This document shows positions 7,101-9,369 of a stretch of 9,369 nt of DNA, in pieces. A program made the position numbers and the translations under genes. The DNA comes from an uncultured Bacillota bacterium (GTDB lineage: Bacteria; Bacillota; Clostridia; Oscillospirales; Oscillospiraceae). The stretch lies in contig CANDCW010000087.1 of the NCBI GenBank assembly GCA_947383275.1, positions 1-9,369 of the forward strand, read 5' to 3'. The notes beneath the pieces are model-generated. The model searched no databases. It was not told the origin of the DNA and saw only the letters and a list, made by a program, of their open reading frames with translations. Each line of letters opens with the position of its first letter. Position 1 is the stretch's first letter.

Positions 7101-9369
7101 CGGCCTGGGTCAAACACCTGCCACCGGGAGCCGGGAAGCATGGCAGGCGGTACTCAAAAAGCTGCTGGAGCATGGTCATAGCGTAGTGCTGGCCCGCCCC
7201 GACCTGGAGCGAGGCCCGGACGCGCCCTATGAGATCATCCAAGAGAGCGATGCCGCCGACTATATCCCCATCGGTATGGAGCTGATGGTGGATGGGCGGC
7301 GCATGAAGATCGACAGCGTGGACTATGCCAACGGCGAGGTCAAGCTGCTGGATCTGGACCTGCGGGGCTGGTTTCCCATTTTCCAGTCAGCGCCCATCCC
7401 CTATGTGCGGGAGTCCGTGGAGGACACGCTGACCAGCGAGGAGTACATCGCCGCTGAGATGGCACACCAGCTCCGGCAGGAGGAAGCGCCGAAAGGAACT
7501 GTTGCAGCAAGCCCACCGGCTCATGATGCGGCGGATGATCCCGTACAGCTCCCCGAAGCAGAGCCGGAACAGGTAGAGCTTGACGGCGGGCAGATCGGCC
7601 AGCCGGAACCGCCAGCCCCCCGGCCCGCCCAGGAGCGGCACAATTTCCATATCACCGATGATAACCTGGGCGCGGGCGGTGAGAAAACCAAATATCAGTA
7701 TAATGTGACGGCCATCCGCACCTTGAAGCAGATCGAGGGGGAGGGCCGTCTTGCCACACCCGAGGAGCAGGAGATATTGTCCCACTATGTGGGCTGGGGC
7801 GGCATCGCCAAGGCGTTCGACCCGGATGACCCCAAATGGGCCAAGGAGTACGCGGAGCTGAAGGAGCTGCTCACCCCAGAGGAATACAACTCTGCCCGGT
7901 CCACTGTCCTCAATGCCCATTATACCAGCCCCACGGTGGTCAAGGCCGTCTATCAGGCGGTGGAAAATATGGGCTATCAGCCGGGGACGGTGCTGGAGCC
8001 CTCCATGGGCATCGGCAACTTCTTCGGGCTTCTGCCGGAGTCCCTGTCCGGGGCCAAGCTGTACGGCGTGGAGCTGGACAGCCTCACAGGGCGGATCGCC
8101 CGCCAGCTTTACCAGAACGCCGATATCACCGTGGACGGCTTTGAAAAGACGGACAGGCGGGATTTCTACGATCTGGCGGTGGGCAACGTGCCCTTTGGAC
8201 AGTACCATGTCAACGACCCCGCATATAACAGGCTGGGCTTCAACATCCACAACTATTTCTTCGCCAAGGCGCTGGATCAGGTGCGCCCCGGCGGGATCGT
8301 GGCCTTTGTCACCAGCCGCTACACCATGGACGCCAAAGATTCCACCGTGCGCAGATATCTGGCGGAGCGGGCCGACCTGTTGGGGGCCATCCGCCTGCCC
8401 AACAACGCTTTTAAGGCCAACGCCGGAACGGAAGTGGTGTCCGACATCATTTTTCTGCAAAAACGGGACCGACCCGCCGTGGAGTTGCCCAGTTGGGTGG
8501 GAGCAGGTGAAAATGACGATGGCTTTCACATCAACAATTATTTTCTGGAGCACCCGGACATGGTGCTGGGCACCCCCACCTCGGACAGCACCCAGTACGG
8601 CCACCAGGACTACACCGTAGCCCCCATTGAGGGGGCAAACCTTTCCCAGCAGCTTGCCGGGGCCGTCCAGAACCTCGCCCTGCCGGACAAGGAGCTGCTG
8701 GAGCTGGAGGCCACGGATGAGCAGACCGGCGAAGCTCTGGAATCCATACCCGCCGACCCATCTGTGCGCAATTTCAGCTACACGCTGCATGAGGGCAGGC
8801 TCTATTTCCGAGAAAATTCCCGCATGACGCGGGTAGAACTGGGCAAGACCCCCGCTGAACGTGTCAAAGGCATGATCGCCATTCGGGATTGTGCCCGGAA
8901 GCTCATCGACCTCCAACTGCAAAACGCCAAGGACGACACGGTAAAAGCGGAACAGGAAAAGCTCAACCGCCTCTACGACCAATTCACCAAAAAACACGGT
9001 CTACTGAACAGTTTTGGCAATAAGATGGCCTTTGAACAGGATTCCGCCTATCCCCTGCTGTGTTCGCTGGAGGTGCTGGATGAGGACGGCAATCTGGAGC
9101 GCAAGGCGGATATGTTCACCAAGCGCACCATCCAGAACCGCCGCACCGTCACCAGCGTGGACACGGCGGTGGAGGCCCTGGCGGTGTCCATCGGGGAGAA
9201 AGCCCGGGTGGACCTGGAGTACATGGCCGGCCTGATGGGCGGGCCCGATAAAATCCCCCAGATCGTGGCCGATTTGGAGGGCATTATTTTTAAGGACCCC
9301 GCCACCGGCCCCTTTGACCTGGATGGGGACAGGGAGAGCGCCCTGCGGGGCTGGCAGGCGGCGGACGAA
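1183..9369 (+). CDS. Giant polyvalent element protein: N12-class adenine DNA methylase, probably fused to SNF2 helicase (3' end outside window)
   Basis: I followed this frame codon by codon: at least 2729 codons with no stop. Domains by residue: 1-280 N-terminal region, with LYKYPFDEQLLIYAQRPDAT (from about 36) and VKPGSKGIALI resembling ArdC-type ssDNA-binding domains; 293-413 low-complexity segment that is tnpV read off-frame; 472-580 and 700-803 two copies of an alpha/beta module; 901-940 charged coiled coil; 1005-1090 MutS domain I-like; about 1129-1196 a helical segment resembling a large polyvalent protein-associated domain (possibly LPD11); 1287-1406 a beta-rich segment possibly of the DUF6908 type; 1703-1753 a small beta domain; 1767-1873 a degenerate third module copy; about 1927-2018 a second MutS-like copy; 2022-2081 a small beta domain; 2155-2430 N6-adenine methyltransferase; 2533-2729 a charged linker. 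Family members from clostridial conjugative elements continue into a SNF2 helicase, which would lie past 9369. The likely role is methylation and remodelling of element DNA during transfer, acting in the cytoplasm; this is inferred. The domain names are from memory and less certain than the methylase call. Confidence 0.93.
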   Translation, partial: MANKLQYVSELANQTAHAVTHSVDGWKRYLSTSSRLYKYPFDEQLLIYAQRPDATACASMELWNETMRRWVKPGSKGIALIRKDKRGRPSLEYVFDVSDTRPVKGAKTPYLWEMREDHHAAVLNALERRYGPTGDGDIGEQIMELAARAVNEVYRDRLTDPAYDVQNSLLEELDDLNLEVRFRDVLTASVQYAVLTRCGLDPAEFMEDGDLAGITEFSTPAVLHHLGNAASAVSRELLNEIGRAVKTWDREQAKNNKKNLEKPLAFSQGIGYTEDAKEFSTVKHESKERSGEHGADLHEGGRLPDPRPDDGRAGRRGRNAPGQVRPDEGELSSRAPQRDVHVDAADRTAGSPPAGDRSAGAGAGGQDGGRSEEAQRRGRSDEGTRPDGLGAGGEQLHPAGGGDRAERDRVQVNQDTEQTAGDEPAVSLSEGPAPAPFHLFPPVEEQVERIAQAQAEETRQAEIKLPTFRVPDEVVNRALTCGGNGQHSMEHIVAFFQKNPTGSAAASFMEKEFGEGGKGVSVGGQDYSLWFSKEGLRIAQGRSAFGPGSTLVTWVNAAVMVSSLLREGRFASQEKIAAAEDNEYRELAGKLWHLRQDFSDSARERNLLPTVSQHFLGKGFPDDTQEIAGLLKDPASRQQIVRELAEFAGSYDRNTGLLRSRHHPDPQALLVDVVNLFTPRQEFHAAEGFVPGRASFITEDEIDRLLLGGSSYADGKFSIYSYFVQGHNAQECAKFLREAYGDGGSSYTGYDEWHDSKGIKFTRQDDESGFKGYATIRLNWNQVQKRVRALIDGGNYLSEQERERLPDYEATTLARRIYWFYQADPNRTKVPKFDMDGAVKMIFGALRPYDPVARGRLAQEMFNILAAVPPDSEAYQRMAPVLRDVEAFRRGEYSLFKPLSEAELEAERQAKQAAKDAQKAEREAQKAEQARQIRQAQQEGQTEPEGKLAAAARALRQKMQPSVSEGDDGQISFDLFSVPAPEASEPPAAEPAAPQAEEESSRAPWWDEYLEIRDTHPESIVLYQVGDFFELYGEDSKTAAALLGLTLTTRPVGGVGRVELCGFPAHMLDQNVEKLRENHAVTLMPVDGQTMERRVETLERTGAAQTQLQQEHEQTMENSDGPDVVSHNFEFEYRRLSALKSDCEYFLGAGGRAQKHLSEGGIEAQIAKMRELYALLPDKPEWLTAEDIDRYEAQMQAGAVETAVPNYEATVTAEEAPLVKRLMDGAGIEHAQFVHDHGDVTFSFTESDRDAVEKLIAKLRTELTKAVSATYAAPASRKPGRTKPELNYRTLAKLFPELVSGEYRYLKLEAGESMMPLYLEWLNEDTLAISHTYKLNGDLMYDPEMTFRVDREKGTLEPLTFRQDGSIQIYQEVYPEPGRWVPRLRSDLNTFAQGWFKNISEQGYIKKEAVVDRDGEDVRLFFDEDGNTVQPAAAQVVENSLGENPTVKEIYEHYAPMVKEMVLADTAYQNACANSDQENAYLEGGEAVKRAARTIGAENTDFLRQYYDNAAFHNRLHQEIISETYPMLSQTQPEQTEADHPTVITLSNPVTLYRSALDMLDREISRGWLYDYLRDRSIDYNTARDTLVKELPAYFNFIATGDPDMQSAYHTLPRFQEWLIEDLMERNYQDVPDSRDALERYAGSPDAPEWAKGAPPTPKPEYVTWTARGTIQRPAVAPADTDAPEQHDSTSSIRDPMAPAYKAGDTVYLEGKPFTIRRCFNAQVELWDQSVSPAVSFMMGRREFNRQLLQDLRNSSMTRYLTDYLPDVNADLREALAGNGGLLKLKDKAAIVGYIEAGEDNLRIAQRMADTYAGATENMELLSGDQAAYFANRDGFEVNIHDRSGTKMSMTWNLIVPILRALYQEQLDGFLHGSSSAGRSEPEQNADHTLAPPAPEAVPAPTGAGAPEQPESDDTIPVEPDFAPVAEKYWNLKAQHPDKLVGVQVGEFMMFYGKDAEEASSALGTKAPVLDIPGLGQTPATGSREAWQAVLKKLLEHGHSVVLARPDLERGPDAPYEIIQESDAADYIPIGMELMVDGRRMKIDSVDYANGEVKLLDLDLRGWFPIFQSAPIPYVRESVEDTLTSEEYIAAEMAHQLRQEEAPKGTVAASPPAHDAADDPVQLPEAEPEQVELDGGQIGQPEPPAPRPAQERHNFHITDDNLGAGGEKTKYQYNVTAIRTLKQIEGEGRLATPEEQEILSHYVGWGGIAKAFDPDDPKWAKEYAELKELLTPEEYNSARSTVLNAHYTSPTVVKAVYQAVENMGYQPGTVLEPSMGIGNFFGLLPESLSGAKLYGVELDSLTGRIARQLYQNADITVDGFEKTDRRDFYDLAVGNVPFGQYHVNDPAYNRLGFNIHNYFFAKALDQVRPGGIVAFVTSRYTMDAKDSTVRRYLAERADLLGAIRLPNNAFKANAGTEVVSDIIFLQKRDRPAVELPSWVGAGENDDGFHINNYFLEHPDMVLGTPTSDSTQYGHQDYTVAPIEGANLSQQLAGAVQNLALPDKELLELEATDEQTGEALESIPADPSVRNFSYTLHEGRLYFRENSRMTRVELGKTPAERVKGMIAIRDCARKLIDLQLQNAKDDTVKAEQEKLNRLYDQFTKKHGLLNSFGNKMAFEQDSAYPLLCSLEVLDEDGNLERKADMFTKRTIQNRRTVTSVDTAVEALAVSIGEKARVDLEYMAGLMGGPDKIPQIVADLEGIIFKDPATGPFDLDGDRESALRGWQAADE
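1288..1425 (+). other. ArdC N-terminal-like segment in the giant protein
   Basis: Residues 36-81 of the giant protein carry YPFDEQLLIYAQRPDAT, then a tryptophan-containing stretch (ELWNETMRRW), then VKPGSKGIALI. This order matches the N-terminal domain of ArdC antirestriction proteins (pattern: N/D-Q-LL-I-x-A-Q-x-P-x-A-T, W, V-K-x-G-x-K-G-I). In ArdC that domain binds single-stranded DNA, which would suit an element protein acting on transferred strands. It is a resemblance by eye and moderately secure. Confidence 0.55.
1973..2001 (+). promoter_or_regulatory. Possible internal promoter for nested tnpV
   Basis: TTGCAT at 1973-1978 and TATACT at 1996-2001 (five of six matches to the -10 consensus) are separated by 17 bases. 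They lie in an AT-rich pocket: bases 1941-1980 contain 11 G/C in 40, while the row at 1861-1920 has 37 in 60. The -10 element ends 58 bases before the tnpV ATG. Placement in such a pocket inside GC-rich coding sequence makes chance less likely, though the -35 match is weak. Confidence 0.55.
2045..2062 (+). promoter_or_regulatory. Ribosome binding site that sets the tnpV start at 2060
   Basis: AAAGGAG at 2045-2051 is followed after eight bases by ATG 2060. An in-frame GTG at 2054 is only two bases from this site, too close to be the main start. The ATG also gives the normal family N-terminus, MELTYTKVGDYLIPDL. Confidence 0.8.
2060..2419 (+). CDS. tnpV: TnpV family transposon-encoded protein, nested inside the giant gene in another frame
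   Basis: The gene encodes 119 residues, a normal length for TnpV. It starts MELTYTKVGDYLIPDL and continues through GKYGRMRESFLQEH, LLTGRLDPHLREIDQQAREQ and AEEIVLNEIVYR, a pattern I recognise throughout as TnpV. TnpV was described on clostridial mobilizable transposons such as Tn4451, where it was reported to resemble Xis excisionases; its biochemical role is unsettled. The protein is charged, mostly helical, without signal peptide or membrane segment, and so presumably cytoplasmic. It lies wholly within the giant gene, in the +1 frame relative to it, yet has its own possible promoter, ribosome binding site and a hairpin just past the TAA. This suggests independent expression. No truncation or frameshift is visible. 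The family call is strong; expression and function here are inferred. Confidence 0.9.
   Translation: MELTYTKVGDYLIPDLMMDGQDAEEEMPLGKYGRMRESFLQEHHSGTYTSMLLTGRLDPHLREIDQQAREQVDRMVADLKKRNGVDEAMKARDQMGWVQAVNNFTQQAEEIVLNEIVYR
2437..2467 (+). terminator. Probable rho-independent terminator of nested tnpV, inside the giant reading frame
   Basis: A perfect 9-bp GC-rich stem (arms 2437-2445 and 2451-2459, five-base loop) is followed by the T-rich TTTCTTTGT (2459-2467). It starts 17 bases after the tnpV stop. The T-run is interrupted, so termination may be partial. The same bases encode giant-protein residues around TAGDEPAVSLSE, so ribosomes translating the giant message could suppress the hairpin. 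Confidence 0.65.
2596..2922 (+). repeat. Protein module copy A in the giant protein
   Basis: Residues 472-580 run: acidic/aliphatic start (DEVVNRALTCGGN), IVAFFQKN, AASFMEKEFGEGG, a KEGLRIAQGR strand, a short TLVTW, then a helix ending SSLLREGRF. Copy B repeats the same order (D/E-x-I-x-x-x-L..GG, I-x-x-F/Y-F, A-x-F-L-x-E-x-G-x-GG, K-G-I, L-x-W, L-I-x-G-G). The match is at protein level; no DNA-level identity is apparent, so the duplication is old. The module's function is unknown to me. Confidence 0.6.
3280..3591 (+). repeat. Protein module copy B in the giant protein
   Basis: Residues 700-803 carry DEIDRLLLGGSSYADGKFSI, FVQGHNAQECAKFLREAYGD with GG, DSKGIKFTRQDDESGF, ATIRLNWNQVQKRVRALID and GGNYLSEQE. 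This looks like the least degenerate of the three copies and the best query for defining the module. It recurs in large polyvalent proteins of clostridial elements as I recall them; the function is not known to me. Confidence 0.6.
3883..4002 (+). other. Charged coiled-coil segment in the giant protein
   Basis: Residues 901-940 are almost entirely Ala, Lys, Glu, Gln and Arg in a repeating AKDAQKAEREAQKAEQ pattern, typical of a long single helix or coiled coil. A Pro/Ala/Glu-rich linker follows up to the MutS-like domain. It probably acts as a spacer or dimerisation element between the N-terminal modules and the rest. Confidence 0.75.
4195..4452 (+). other. MutS domain I-like segment, copy 1
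   Basis: Residues 1005-1090 carry WWDEYLEIRDTHPESIVLYQ, VGDFFELYGEDSKTAAALLG, LTLTTRP, CGFPAHMLD and a late strand HAVTLMP. They line up with MutS domain I (Y-x-x-x-K-x-x-x-P-D..LLLFRMGDFYELF..DA..AA..L.I.LT, then GVPYHA). In MutS this is the mismatch-recognition domain. The F-x-E pair that contacts mismatches (F36-x-E38 in E. coli MutS) sits in the same GDFYE block, and here GDFFE retains it. Nothing else of MutS follows, so this is a domain borrowed into a polyvalent protein. Confidence 0.75.
6481..6801 (+). repeat. Protein module copy C (degenerate) in the giant protein
   Basis: Residues 1767-1873 contain DLREALAGNGG, AAIVGYIEAGEDNLRIAQRM, ADTYAG, NRDGFEVNIHDRSG and KMSMTWNLIVPILRALYQEQ followed by LDGFL. 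The order matches copies A and B, especially the strand plus M-T-W plus helix at the end, but the GG after the middle helix is lost. It is the weakest of the three matches. Confidence 0.4.
6961..7236 (+). other. MutS domain I-like segment, copy 2 (degenerate)
   Basis: Residues 1927-2018 begin EKYWNLKAQHPDKLVGVQVG and continue EFMMFYGKDAEEASSALG, parallel to copy 1 (VGDFFELYGEDSKTAAALLG). A later strand, HSVVLARP, corresponds to HAVTLMP. The GDFFEL block has become GEFMMF, so the F-x-E pair of copy 1 is gone. This copy may be structural only. Confidence 0.6.
7645..8475 (+). other. N6-adenine DNA methyltransferase domain in the giant protein
   Basis: About residues 2155-2430. A conserved lead-in (LSHYVGWGGIAKAFD) precedes AHYTSPTVVKAVY, then motif I EPSMGIGNF (2272-2280) for S-adenosylmethionine binding, an acidic strand YGVELD, the catalytic motif IV as NVPFG (2335-2339, in place of the commoner NPPY/NPPF), and HNYFFAKALDQVRPGG with a late strand AFVTSRYTMD. 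This is the N12-class methylase seen in large element proteins, expected to methylate adenine N6. The target sequence cannot be deduced. The domain appears complete. Confidence 0.88.

Noticed and set aside
7387..8997. Long minus-strand open frame of about 536 codons opposite the methylase region
   Set aside because: The plus frame encodes clear methyltransferase motifs over the same bases. Minus-strand openness is expected from GC-rich codons, and the translation shows no recognisable domain.
1..9369. CRISPR array, tRNA or rRNA genes, insertion sequence ends, attachment sites
   Set aside because: No repeat-spacer pattern, tRNA-like fold, rRNA sequence or paired terminal inverted repeats were seen. 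Almost all the DNA is accounted for by coding sequence.

Overview
The window looks like part of an integrated conjugative or mobilizable element from a GC-rich gut Firmicute (Clostridia, for example Oscillospiraceae or Lachnospiraceae). The reasons are strong AGGAGG-type ribosome binding sites, high GC (one row counted at 70%), a tnpV gene of the clostridial Tn4451 kind, and a giant polyvalent protein of the 'N12-class adenine-specific DNA methylase plus SNF2 helicase' type that such elements carry. The organism and element assignments are inferences from protein resemblance; no integrase, relaxase or attachment site is visible here.

Layout, all on the + strand. (1) Bases 1-164 hold the last 53 codons of an unrecognised gene. 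(2) After a short AT-rich gap with a possible promoter comes an AT-rich gene (246-1106) for a 286-residue CoiA-like, putative nuclease-fold protein. Its composition is unlike everything around it, so it is probably acquired cargo. (3) A perfect 12-bp hairpin with a T-run (1128-1159) closes that gene. (4) From 1183 to the window edge one uninterrupted frame of at least 2729 codons encodes the giant protein. In order it shows an ArdC-like N-terminal segment, an off-frame low-complexity segment, two copies of a repeated module, a charged coiled coil, a MutS domain I-like segment, several accessory domains, a third degenerate copy of the module, a second degenerate MutS-like segment, and an N6-adenine methyltransferase domain with EPSMGIGNF and NVPFG motifs. 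The expected SNF2 helicase half lies beyond the window. (5) Nested inside the giant gene, in the +1 frame relative to it, is a complete tnpV gene (2060-2419) with its own possible promoter (1973-2001), ribosome binding site and hairpin terminator (2437-2467).

The nested tnpV unit is the most striking feature. It has all the parts of an independent transcription unit, yet the giant frame stays open through it for about 120 codons, giving a Gly/Arg/Asp/Ala/Pro-rich stretch that is simply tnpV read off-frame. The giant protein is probably the element's DNA-processing or DNA-protection factor (methylation plus helicase). TnpV is an accessory transposon protein, reported as Xis-like in Tn4451. The CoiA-like gene may act in DNA processing or defence. 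These joint roles are inferred from context only. Minus-strand open frames are shadows of GC-rich coding sequence.
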